Shown here piece after piece: positions 8,791 through 16,027 of a stretch of 64,000 nt of DNA; the first letter of the stretch is position 1; every line of letters begins with the position of its first letter. Source of the stretch: Azoarcus sp. CIB (GTDB taxonomy: Bacteria > Pseudomonadota > Gammaproteobacteria > Burkholderiales > Rhodocyclaceae); the NCBI RefSeq assembly GCF_001190925.1, contig NZ_CP011072.1, forward strand, positions 2,852,001-2,916,000. Direction: 5' to 3'. The notes beneath the pieces are model-generated. The model was not told where the DNA came from. It made no database searches and was given only the letters and a program-made list of their open reading frames with translations. Position numbers and translations under genes: made by a program.

Positions 8791-10012
8791 GGAGCCACTG
8801 ATTTATTCGTCCGCCACCGCCCGGCTGGTGGGATGCCTTTGAGATAATGGCCGCTGCTGAGCCACAACGGGACCTCAACCGATGCAATCGAGCTTTTCCG
8901 AGCTGGAGTACGCCGCCAAGAAGAAGCAGACGCGGCGTGACCGGTTCCTCGCCGAGATCGAGGCGGTGACGCCGTGGTCGGCGCTGGAGGCCGAGATCGA
9001 GCCGTTCTACCCGAAGGGCGCGGGTCGCGGGCGCCCGCCGATCGGGGTGGGACGGATGCTGCGGATGTACGTGGCGCAGCAGTGTTTCGGGTTGTCGGAC
9101 GAAGGGATTGAGGACGCGATCTACGACAGCCAGGCGATCCGCGGCTTCGTCGGCATCGACTTGGCTCGGGAAGCGGCGCCCGACGCGACCACGCTGTTGA
9201 AGTTCCGCCGCCTGCTGGAGACGCACGGGCTTACGCGCAAGATCTTCGAGGTCATCAAGACGCATCTCGCCGAGAAGGGCCTGATGATGCGCGAGGGCAC
9301 CATCGTTGATGCCACCCTGATCGCTGCGCCGCCCTCGACCAAGAACCGCGCCAAGGCGCGCGACCCCGAGATGCACCAAGCAAAGAAGGGCAACCAGTGG
9401 TACTTCGGGATGAAGGCGCACATCGGCGTCGATGCCGAGTCAGGCTTGGTGCATGCGGTGGTCGCGACGGCCGCCCACGTGAGCGACGTGAGCCAGACGC
9501 ACAAGCTGCTGCACGGTAAGGAGACGGAGGTGCTCGGTGACGCGGGCTATCAGGGCGTCGAGAAGCGCGAAGAGAACCGGGGCACCAAGGTGACCTGGCA
9601 CGTCGCCATGAAGCGCAGCAAGCGCAAGGCATTGCCGGCCAACCGGCTGGGGAAGCTTCTCGAGAAGCTTGAGCGCGTCAAGGCGAGCATTCGCGCCAAG
9701 GTCGAGCACCCGTTCCATGTGGTCAAGAACCTCTTCAAGCATAAGAAGACCCGCTACCGCGGGCTGGCGAAGAACGAAGCTCAGTTGTTCTCGCTCTTCG
9801 GCCTGGCCAATCTGTTCCTGGCGCGCCGACCGTTGTTGGCGCTTCATGCCCGAGGTGCGTCCTGATGGGACACCAAGGAGCGAAAACGGGGGGCAACAGC
9901 CCGTGAACGACCCGATCGGAAGCGAAAAATGTCTTCGACCTCGAATGGTCATCACTGATACGCGCTCGAAATCGGTCCGCGGGCGCTTGAACTTGATTTG
10001 TTCAGCATTTCC
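8791..10012 (+). mobile_element. Complete IS5-family insertion sequence (1222 bp)
   Basis: The element is bounded by a 4-bp direct repeat TTAG at 8787-8790 and 10013-10016, matching the YTAR target of IS5-group elements. The ends are imperfect inverted repeats: left GGAGCCACTGATTTATTC, right (reverse complement) GGAAATGCTGAACAAATC, 11 of 18 positions matching including GGA and CTGA. It contains a single transposase gene. The right end lies 5 bp upstream of the ribA start codon. Removing the element and one TTAG restores an AGGGA ribosome site ahead of ribA. Confidence 0.88.
8882..9865 (+). CDS. IS5-family DDE transposase
   Basis: Catalyses cut-and-paste transposition of the surrounding element; 327 residues, full length. 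The DUF772-type N-terminal domain (residues about 15-110, including GRPPIGVGRMLRMYVAQQ) is followed by the DDE catalytic core: Asp143 in IVDATLI, Asp220 in LGDAGYQG, and Glu275 in KVEHPFHVVK. No frameshift or internal stop is visible and both element ends are intact, so the element may still be mobile. The promoter is probably within the first 90 bp of the element. Confidence 0.95.
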   Translation: MQSSFSELEYAAKKKQTRRDRFLAEIEAVTPWSALEAEIEPFYPKGAGRGRPPIGVGRMLRMYVAQQCFGLSDEGIEDAIYDSQAIRGFVGIDLAREAAPDATTLLKFRRLLETHGLTRKIFEVIKTHLAEKGLMMREGTIVDATLIAAPPSTKNRAKARDPEMHQAKKGNQWYFGMKAHIGVDAESGLVHAVVATAAHVSDVSQTHKLLHGKETEVLGDAGYQGVEKREENRGTKVTWHVAMKRSKRKALPANRLGKLLEKLERVKASIRAKVEHPFHVVKNLFKHKKTRYRGLAKNEAQLFSLFGLANLFLARRPLLALHARGAS

Positions 10013-10017
10013 TTAGC

Positions 10018-10656
10018 ATGCAGAACAAGTTCAACGAAACGGACAAAACGTCCGGTAGCGAGATCCTCCACGTCGCCGCGTGTCACTTGCCGACACCGTG
10101 GGCGACATTCGAACTCCACGGTTTCGAAGAAGTCGCCAGCGGACGCGAGCACGTCGCCCTGACGCTCGGCGCGGTGACCGACGGGGCGCCGGTGCTCACC
10201 CGCGTCCATTCCGAATGCCTGACCGGCGACGCGTTGTTCAGCCAGCGCTGCGACTGCGGCCCGCAGCTCGAAGCGGCGCTCGCCGCAATCGCCACCGAAG
10301 GCCGCGGCGTGCTGCTGTACCTGCGCCAGGAAGGCCGCGGGATCGGGCTGCTGAACAAGATCCGCGCGTACGCGCTGCAGGACCAAGGCGCCGACACCGT
10401 CGAGGCCAACGAACGTCTCGGCTTTCCCGCGGATAGGCGCGACTACTCGGTCGCGGCGGCGATGCTGCGCAGCCTCGGCATCGCGACGCTGAAGCTGATG
10501 ACGAACAATCCCCGGAAGGTGCACGCGCTGGAGCGCTACGACATTGCGGTCGCCGAGCGCGTCCCCCACATCATCGAGCCGAACCCCCACAACGCCGGCT
10601 ACCTGCGCACGAAGGCGGAGCGGCTCGGCCATCTGTTCCCTTGGCCGGAAGCTTGA
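10018..10656 (+). CDS. ribA: GTP cyclohydrolase II
   Basis: First committed enzyme of riboflavin synthesis, converting GTP to a diaminopyrimidine with release of formate and pyrophosphate. Stand-alone form of 212 residues. Zinc ligands Cys67, Cys78 and Cys80 lie in [18 protein letters not shown]. The active-site stretch [19 protein letters not shown] and the later LTNNP-type signature (here MTNNPRK) are intact. The IS5 element ends 5 bp upstream of the ATG and leaves no ribosome site within about 25 bp. The next in-frame codons upstream contain a stop and no start codon. Expression is therefore probably weak or dependent on the insertion sequence, unless another ribA copy exists elsewhere in the genome. 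Confidence 0.95.
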   Translation: MQNKFNETDKTSGSEILHVAACHLPTPWATFELHGFEEVASGREHVALTLGAVTDGAPVLTRVHSECLTGDALFSQRCDCGPQLEAALAAIATEGRGVLLYLRQEGRGIGLLNKIRAYALQDQGADTVEANERLGFPADRRDYSVAAAMLRSLGIATLKLMTNNPRKVHALERYDIAVAERVPHIIEPNPHNAGYLRTKAERLGHLFPWPEA

Positions 10657-10888
10657 TCGGGGCGCATGTGTGCTCTGGACATTACGGCCCAAGGCTTCAA
10701 TCGCGCCCAAACGAGCCAGTTGCGAAAGCGACGACTCCCTCTTCGCATGCCCGTACGTCAAGAGTATTTCGCGTAATTCAATTTGGTTGCAGCTACGCAG
10801 CGGGATTGGACCGAGACCGCAGCCTTGAGCGCGGGCACTGTGGTGGGCGCGCCGCCGTTCGCAGCTAGACGCAACAGTGAGCACGACA

Positions 10889-10933
10889 TTTCACTTCTTG
10901 AAGTGAAACCGGTCACCGCGAGGCGACCGGTTT
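10889..10933. repeat. Two abutting inverted repeats downstream of ribA
   Basis: TTTCACTTC-TT-GAAGTGAAA (10889-10908) overlaps AAACCGGTC-N10-GACCGGTTT (10906-10933). Both have perfect 9-bp arms. Neither strand has a U-tract, so an operator or a recombination/attachment remnant is as likely as a terminator. The rest of 10657-10985 shows no gene. Confidence 0.6.
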
Positions 10934-10985
10934 GGATTCGTCGCCGCTGTATCGTTTTCGCGCCCAACCAGAGGCAGGAGCTATC

Positions 10986-11336
10986 TCAGAGGCTGACCGG
11001 TCGCAACGCCCGGCTCGGCTTGGTCAACGGTGTGGATTCACGTCTCGCGCGCCGGCAGTCCGCCCGGGACAATCCGCAGGGCAACCACACCCGGCCATTG
11101 TCGCTGACATAGGCGACCTGATGGTCGCCGCTGTCGAGCACCTAGCCTCCTGCCCAATTGCCGGCGCCAGGCGCATACTCCGCGACAAAAGTACGCACGC
11201 ACCAGCGCGCCTCATGCATCGAGGCGACTGGTGTCAATCGGTTGGCAATTCCCAGCAGCGGCAGGCCGGGATCCTGGCCGAGGTCCGGATTGCCGCGTGT
11301 GAGGAGTGCTACCAGCAACGGATGCATATGCCCCAC
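10986..11336 (-). pseudogene. Broken copy of the small ICE gene found at the right edge
   Basis: In the minus frame the reading MHPLLVALLTRG, then NPDLGQDP, LLGIANRLTPVAS and GNWAGG, matches the gene at 63752-64000 (PDLGQDP, LLGVRNRLAPVAS, GNWVGG). At 11142-11144 a TAG replaces the glutamine codon of the GGQVLD motif. The same frame then continues VLDSGDHQVAYVSDNGRVWLP, again matching (VLDGCGQQVACVSYNGRVWLP), and stops at 10986. It is therefore a full-length homologue with one nonsense codon. The function of the family is unknown to me. The last bases overlap a decayed copy of the leader element described at 63661-63725, in the same gene-then-element order. Confidence 0.72.
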
Positions 11337-11354
11337 TACACCATGGCAACCTCG

Positions 11355-11390
11355 TCGGCCTCGCGGTCGGCCTCGCGGTCGGCGTCACGG
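11355..11390. repeat. Three tandem 12-bp repeats
   Basis: TCGGCCTCGCGG occurs twice, followed by TCGGCGTCACGG (two mismatches), upstream of the broken minus-strand gene. Slippage-prone sequence in a non-coding stretch; no other feature is seen in 11391-11568 apart from the DUF72 ribosome site. Confidence 0.75.
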
Positions 11391-11568
11391 GCTCGGAACG
11401 CGCCTCGGCGCGACGCTGATATGAATCTCGCTCCAACTGCCGAAACCCGCGAATCCTGACCGTCCGGTGGCCCACCCATGCCCGTCGATCAGTGCATCGC
11501 ACACGCGGGGACGCTAACCGTCTTGACCTGTGCACGCTACCTGAAACAGATGCAACCAGGAGAACGGC

Positions 11569-12486
11569 ATGACCGGCACTATCCTCATCGGAACAGCCTC
11601 ATGGACCGACAAGACCCTCATCGAGTCCGGACTCTTCTACCCCGACGAAGTGAAGACCCCAGCGGGCCGTCTCCATTACTACGCCACCCAATTTCCAGTC
11701 GTGGAGGCGGACAGCTCCTATTACGCCATGCCCTCGGTGAGAAACGCCTTGTTGTGGGTCGAGAGAACACCTCCCGACTTCACCTTTGACGTAAAGGCGT
11801 TTCGCCTTTTCACGCAACACCAGACCGATCCGCAGGCATTACCAAAGGACATCCGGGATGCTCTGGGAGCAGTGCAGAAGAAGAACGTGTATTACAGGGA
11901 CCTACCGCCAGAGCTCAAGGATGAATTATGGACTCGGTTTGCAATGGCCGTGGAACCGTTACGTGCAGCCCAAAAGCTCGGGGTGGTTCTATTCCAGTTC
12001 CCGCCCTGGTTCGTGCCCTCCAGGGCGGCTTTCGATCACATACTGGAATGCGCTGAACAGCTCCGGGGATTTCAAGTGGCGGTGGAGTTCCGGAACCGGA
12101 CTTGGTTTGAGGGCGATCGGGCAGCCCAGGTGATGGCGTTTGAACGGGAACATCGGTTGGCACACGTCGTCGTCGATGAACCCCAAGGCTTTGCCAGCAG
12201 TGTCCCGGCACTTTGGGAGGTGACGTGCCCGCACGTGGCGATTGTCCGGTTTCACGGGAGAAACACCGACACCTGGGACAAGAAAGGACTGAGCTCGTCC
12301 GGGGAACGGTTCAACTACCTCTATGCCGATGCGGAGTTGACCGAGTTGGCTCAGAAGGTCCGACAGCTGGCGCGGGAGGCCAAGTCCGTCCATGCCGTTT
12401 TCAACAACAACTTCGGTGACTATGCGCAACGGAACGCGGCCCAATTCCGGCAGATGGTCGCGAGAGCTATGACCGAACCCCGATAG
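11569..12486 (+). CDS. DUF72 (YecE-like) protein
   Basis: TIM-barrel-like protein of 305 residues belonging to DUF72, whose members have no established reaction. The opening GTASWTDKTLIESGLFYP, the strand VEADSSYYAMP, the stretch FTFDVKAFRLFTQHQTD and the late VRFHGRN and AVFNNNFGDYAQRNA blocks are typical of the family. The start follows AGGAGAA. The gene appears intact. It is followed 13 bp later, in a frame that overlaps its own 3' end, by a truncated RES-domain gene, so its downstream border looks like a rearrangement joint. Confidence 0.9.
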   Translation: MTGTILIGTASWTDKTLIESGLFYPDEVKTPAGRLHYYATQFPVVEADSSYYAMPSVRNALLWVERTPPDFTFDVKAFRLFTQHQTDPQALPKDIRDALGAVQKKNVYYRDLPPELKDELWTRFAMAVEPLRAAQKLGVVLFQFPPWFVPSRAAFDHILECAEQLRGFQVAVEFRNRTWFEGDRAAQVMAFEREHRLAHVVVDEPQGFASSVPALWEVTCPHVAIVRFHGRNTDTWDKKGLSSSGERFNYLYADAELTELAQKVRQLAREAKSVHAVFNNNFGDYAQRNAAQFRQMVARAMTEPR

Positions 12487-12499
12487 CAACCTGCGGGCC

Positions 12500-12778
12500 T
12501 TGGGACTGATGCGCTCGCAGCTTCTCGAGCCGGGACCGGCGCACTATGACCGCACCGCCTCCTGGGCCTCGACCCTCCATGCAGCCTGCCCCGATGCCGA
12601 CGGTCTGATCTGGCGATCGCGCCAGCACGACGACAGCGAATGCCTGCTTCTCTCTGGCGACCGCGTTGGTGAGGCGGAGCTGGTCGTCAGCGAGCGAATG
12701 AGCTTCGAACCGCCGAACGGGTGGCAGACCCTTCTCGCCGCGGCCGCACAGGCAGGCTTCGTTATCACCGAGAACTGA
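12500..12778 (+). pseudogene. C-terminal fragment of a RES-domain protein
   Basis: The 92 codons read SQLLEPGPAHYDRTASWAST and then ADGLIWRSRQHDDSECLLLS, which match the C-terminal half of RES domains. RES proteins are NAD-degrading toxins of the MbcT/ParT type when paired with a Xre-like antitoxin. A full domain needs about 150 residues, so the N-terminal half with the first catalytic arginine is missing. The open frame runs upstream into the DUF72 3' end without its own ribosome site; TTG at 12500 and ATG at 12509 are the only local starts. No antitoxin gene is adjacent. I read it as a truncation product at a junction. Confidence 0.6.
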
Positions 12779-12847
12779 AATACGCTTCGCGCTGCCGGTT
12801 GTGACTGGCCGACCTCAGCGCAAGCAGGATGAGACAGGGGCAATCGT

Positions 12848-13264
12848 TTACGTGGCGTCGACAGCCGCCTCGCTCGTGGAACCAGCGAGCTCGCGCTTGG
12901 GTTTGTAGTCGGCTCGCTCGACCCGGCCCAGGCATAGCGTGACGTCGTCAGCGGTCACCTGGAAGCCGGGCACCTTGTCGGGGGCGCCCTCCGGCGAGTA
13001 CATGAACTGCTTGAGGACGCCTTCGACCTGCACGCGCGCACCTCGCCGCAGCACGCGCGCGGCGTCCTCGCCGCGCTGGCCCCACAGCGACACACTCATC
13101 CAGAATCCGCCGACCTGCTGATATTCGTCGTTGGTCTGGTCGTAGGCGTAGTCGTCGAAGAACACGCGCATCTCGGCGACGACCTCATCGACCCCGTTGA
13201 TTGGGACGTGCTTGAGGATCGGCGTATCGCCGAGATTGCCTTTCCCGCGAAATACGTTCGGCAT
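12848..13264 (-). CDS. ssb: ICE-type single-stranded DNA-binding protein
   Basis: Protein of 138 residues that would coat single-stranded DNA during conjugative replication. The start MPNVFRGKGNLGDTP and the core stretch GFWMSVSLWGQRGEDAARVL with GARVQVEGVL fit the OB-fold of the SSB proteins carried by ICEs of this class, rather than the longer housekeeping SSB. The acidic C-terminal tip of housekeeping SSB is absent; the end is EAAVDAT. The ATG at 13264 follows AAGGAG. It is the last gene of the minus-strand partition module. In related elements a topB gene often follows; here the module ends and chromosomal-looking genes begin. Confidence 0.8.
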   Translation of the reverse strand: MPNVFRGKGNLGDTPILKHVPINGVDEVVAEMRVFFDDYAYDQTNDEYQQVGGFWMSVSLWGQRGEDAARVLRRGARVQVEGVLKQFMYSPEGAPDKVPGFQVTADDVTLCLGRVERADYKPKRELAGSTSEAAVDAT

Positions 13265-13333
13265 GTTGCACTCCTTGGCGTCGACGTAGAACACGACGGT
13301 GGCCGACGCCGGTGCCCGCCGCCGTGCGGCATA

Positions 13334-13816
13334 CTACGGATCGCGCTGCCGGGCATGCTTCAGGGCGAGGCGCGCCTCGATTTCACGCCGGTTGAGCTCG
13401 ATGGCGCGCCGGTGGGTGCGCTCATACCACTCGCGCAGCGTCCCGGGGAGTTGGGCGAAATGGGCGTGGATGGCGCCCCAGGGGATGTGGCCGGCCCGGG
13501 GCCCGGCGCCTGCCGCACGCCAGCGCAGTTGCACCTGCCCGGTCACAGTGCGCCGGTGGAGCGCCAAGTAGAAGGTGCGCCCTCGCACTCGGCGTGTGAT
13601 TCGCGACAGTTCCTCCTGTTGGCGGTGAATCGTGTCGACACGGGCCTGCGCCTGCCGCACGTCGGCGGGGGCGCCGCCCCTACCCGTAAAGGCCTTTGCG
13701 TCAGCATCCGGTTGACAAGGCTTACTGTCGCAGCGCTGGTCGACGACATCGGCAGCACCCGGCGGATCAGGTTGCGCCAACTCCGTTTCCGGCGCGTCAG
13801 TCGACCAGCCCATCAT
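13334..13816 (-). CDS. DUF3158-family ICE protein
   Basis: About 160 residues, lying between the PFL_4669-like gene and ssb exactly as in PFGI-1/ICEclc-type elements. The C-terminal half (TFYLALHRRTVTGQVQLRWR, then GHIPWGAIHAHFAQLP and a basic helix) fits DUF3158, whose function is unknown. The N-terminal 60 residues are polar and proline-rich. Two adjacent ATGs (13816, 13813) overlap the 3' end of the preceding gene and follow GAGG, implying translational coupling. Confidence 0.72.
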   Translation of the reverse strand: MMGWSTDAPETELAQPDPPGAADVVDQRCDSKPCQPDADAKAFTGRGGAPADVRQAQARVDTIHRQQEELSRITRRVRGRTFYLALHRRTVTGQVQLRWRAAGAGPRAGHIPWGAIHAHFAQLPGTLREWYERTHRRAIELNRREIEARLALKHARQRDP

Positions 13817-14942
13817 CCGTTGCCTCATCGCCCGCTGCGCCACGTTCCGAATCGATGGCGGCGATCTCAGCGGCCACGCGCTCGAGCATGGCCTTCTCGG
13901 TGTCCGAAATCGAAATACGGCGCTGGGAGTGGCGCGAGATCTGGTGGCCTGCGTAGATGCCTGCTGGCACAGCACCGAAGATACCGGTGACGGCTGCGAC
14001 ACGCTTCTGCGCATTGGCGTCGGCGCCGGGCAGGAAGTCGGCGCGGCTGAGCGGCAGCAGGTCCGGCTTGGTGAGCCAGTTCTCGAAGCGGATGAACTCC
14101 TCGAAAGCGGCGCGGATCGGCCGGGTGAATTGACGGATGGCGTCATGCGCCTCCTTGTCGGAGAACAGAGCCTTGCGGCCAAGGGTCTTGACCACCCGGA
14201 TGTAGTAGTCGAACTCCACGATCAGCTCGGCAATCACATAGCCGTAGGGGCTGCGGAATCCGAGTTCCAGGACCTTCGGCTCGCGGGACTTGAGGATGCC
14301 GAAACCCAGTCCCTTGTCGGCCCGCTTCTTGAGCTCGGCGCTGAGCAGGGTTGCTTGGCGGTCGAGCGCCCGCCTGAGCTCCGGAATGCGGTGATCGGCG
14401 CGAAGGAGCGCCCAGTCGGCATAGGGGTTGTTGTTGCGCGTGAGTGCCCACAATGCTTTCAGGCTCGAGGCGACCCGTTTGCCGCCGGGAATCGCGTTGT
14501 AGTGCCCCGCCGGGTCGCGTCGGCGGCCCATGAACATCCGAAAGCCCTCTTTCGTATGGAGGGTCATGGTGTCGACACCGTCGTCGACCAGGGAGCCCAG
14601 ATCGCGCAGCTGGGTCGCGACCGCGGGTTCGACGGTGGCGTCGGCTCCCGCAGTAACCCGGTATTCAGCCTCCATCTGCTTGAGCTTGTCGCAGCGTTGA
14701 AGGTAGAGCTCGTAGCGCGCCCAGAGCGGATCGTGGGGATCGGGGTCGTCTGCCTCGATGAGATCGGCAAGCTTCTCGCGCTCCTTGGCAATGCTGTAAC
14801 GATCGGGAAACGGGGAGCGATCGTCGGTCTCGAAGGGGATTGGGGTTCCGCCTGGAAAGACGGGATCGAGGAGTCCGGGCTGATCGTCGACAGGTGCCAG
14901 AGAGGACCGGGGGATCGGTGGGGCGATCGGGTGGGATGACAT
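13797..14942 (-). CDS. Integrating conjugative element protein, PFL_4669 (TIGR03761) family
   Basis: Conserved ICE protein of unknown function, 381 residues, longer than many members because of a proline-rich N-terminal extension of about 100 residues. The core contains LHTKEGFRMFMGRRRDPAG, then IPGGKRVASSLKALW, NNPYADWALL and a run ending YGYVIAELIVEFDYYIRVV, which define the family. Its constant position between ParB/DUF2857 and SSB in related elements suggests a role in element replication or maintenance. It overlaps the next gene by 20 bp. The C-terminal tail is acidic. Confidence 0.85.
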   Translation of the reverse strand: MSSHPIAPPIPRSSLAPVDDQPGLLDPVFPGGTPIPFETDDRSPFPDRYSIAKEREKLADLIEADDPDPHDPLWARYELYLQRCDKLKQMEAEYRVTAGADATVEPAVATQLRDLGSLVDDGVDTMTLHTKEGFRMFMGRRRDPAGHYNAIPGGKRVASSLKALWALTRNNNPYADWALLRADHRIPELRRALDRQATLLSAELKKRADKGLGFGILKSREPKVLELGFRSPYGYVIAELIVEFDYYIRVVKTLGRKALFSDKEAHDAIRQFTRPIRAAFEEFIRFENWLTKPDLLPLSRADFLPGADANAQKRVAAVTGIFGAVPAGIYAGHQISRHSQRRISISDTEKAMLERVAAEIAAIDSERGAAGDEATDDGLVD

Positions 14943-14952
14943 TTGTCTTCCT

Positions 14953-15351
14953 CTAGGTGGCGTCGGTGAGGTCGTCCGCAGGCGACTCGACGGGTTGCAG
15001 TTGGGCCAGCGCCGGAATGGGCGTGAATCCGGGTAGGAAGTCGCATTCGGGAAGGGGGCCGCTCAAGAGGTGCCGGAGCGCCGCCATGTCGACGGTGTAC
15101 GCGCCGGTGGCGCAGCGGACCTTGCGACTGCGGATCAAACCGTGCCTTTCCAGGCGCAGCAAGGCGCGCTGGACAACCTGGTGTCCCAGCAGGGTGTACT
15201 CGGCCAGTGCGCGGCTGGAGATGCGCACTGGCGCCCGATCTGCGGCCCGCCACAGCAAGGCGAGGAGGACGGCGGTGGCGGCGTAGTCACCGTCCAGGCG
15301 AACGAGAACCTCGAGGGTGATCTGCGGCTCGGAAAGGGAATGTCCGGACAT
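14953..15351 (-). CDS. Winged-helix protein in the partition operon
   Basis: About 132 residues. Residues about 20-85 read as a winged helix (TAVLLALLWRAADRAPVRIS, then LAEYTLLGHQVVQRALLRLERHGLI), so a DNA-binding or regulatory role is plausible. The tail is proline-rich. I could not place it in a named family. It sits between DUF2857 and the PFL_4669-like gene, a slot that is usually empty or variable in related elements. The ATG at 15351 gives the compact product; an in-frame TTG at 15384 would add 11 residues. No strong ribosome site is seen for either. Confidence 0.6.
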   Translation of the reverse strand: MSGHSLSEPQITLEVLVRLDGDYAATAVLLALLWRAADRAPVRISSRALAEYTLLGHQVVQRALLRLERHGLIRSRKVRCATGAYTVDMAALRHLLSGPLPECDFLPGFTPIPALAQLQPVESPADDLTDAT

Positions 15352-15400
15352 CGGTGAAGCACGGCTGGGTAAATGGAATCCCAACGAAGTCGGCGTTGCT

Positions 15401-15457
15401 GTTGGGTTGGATGAATCCAGTTGTTTACGGCTTTAACGTTGGATTGGATGAATCCAG
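15401..15457. repeat. 20-bp direct repeat spanning the DUF2857 3' end
   Basis: GTTGGGTTGGATGAATCCAG (15401-15420) and GTTGGATTGGATGAATCCAG (15438-15457) differ at one base and are 37 bp apart. Each holds the palindrome TGGATGAATCCA. It may be a local duplication or a pair of regulator sites ahead of the winged-helix gene. Confidence 0.7.
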
Positions 15458-16018
15458 AAAATCGATGCCCTCGACATCCGCGTCGAACTCATGCACGACA
15501 TGCCACAGCGTGGCGATCGAATGGTCCGGGAATGCGCGATGGAGATCTACGAACTGACGTTGTGGCGGGTGCGTGCATCGAATTCGCGACCAAGCGTTAT
15601 GGATCGCTTCACGTACGCTTGGATCGGGAAGGGCCGGCCGGCCGCGAGGCGGCGGATCGGGGCACAGCAGCGCGCGGTGCTGCTGAATCTCCGTCAGGGT
15701 CATTTTGAAGAGGTGAACCAGGAGCGGAGGCTGGGCGCCGTGCATCACGTGATATTCCATCAGCTGCCGCATTTCGGCGATCGCGCAGTGCCGTCGATAG
15801 GCGGCCTCGAGCGTTGCGGGATCGAAATGAATGCAGACGTCGAGCTGAGGCATGCCGGCGATGGATGCGAGATCCCGTGCGGACGCGGCACGCAGGGTAT
15901 CCAGAATCTCGGGGCTGAGCCCGGCCTCGAGCAGCGTCTGCAGCTCTCCGGTGTCGAGCAGGTGAATGAGATGCGACAGCAGAGCGTAGCGCAGCTGCTC
16001 ACTTCTTATCGGGATCAT
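15425..16018 (-). CDS. DUF2857-family ICE protein
   Basis: Protein of 197 residues fitting DUF2857, found next to parB in PFGI-1-type elements. The N-terminus (ALLSHLIHLLDTGELQTLLEAG, then LSPEILDTLRAASARDLA) is helical. A C-terminal segment (PDPSVREAIHNAWSR, then DHSIATLWHVVHEFD) resembles a helix-turn-helix region, so DNA binding is possible. The gene starts 9 bp downstream of the parB stop, in the same operon. Its last codons lie inside the second copy of the 20-bp repeat. Function is otherwise unknown. Confidence 0.78.
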   Translation of the reverse strand: MIPIRSEQLRYALLSHLIHLLDTGELQTLLEAGLSPEILDTLRAASARDLASIAGMPQLDVCIHFDPATLEAAYRRHCAIAEMRQLMEYHVMHGAQPPLLVHLFKMTLTEIQQHRALLCPDPPPRGRPALPDPSVREAIHNAWSRIRCTHPPQRQFVDLHRAFPDHSIATLWHVVHEFDADVEGIDFLDSSNPTLKP

Positions 16019-16027
16019 CTCCTCCTC

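Noticed and set aside
10889-10933. The double inverted repeat as a rho-independent terminator of ribA
   Set aside because: More than 230 bp downstream of ribA and no U-tract on either strand; retained only as a repeat.
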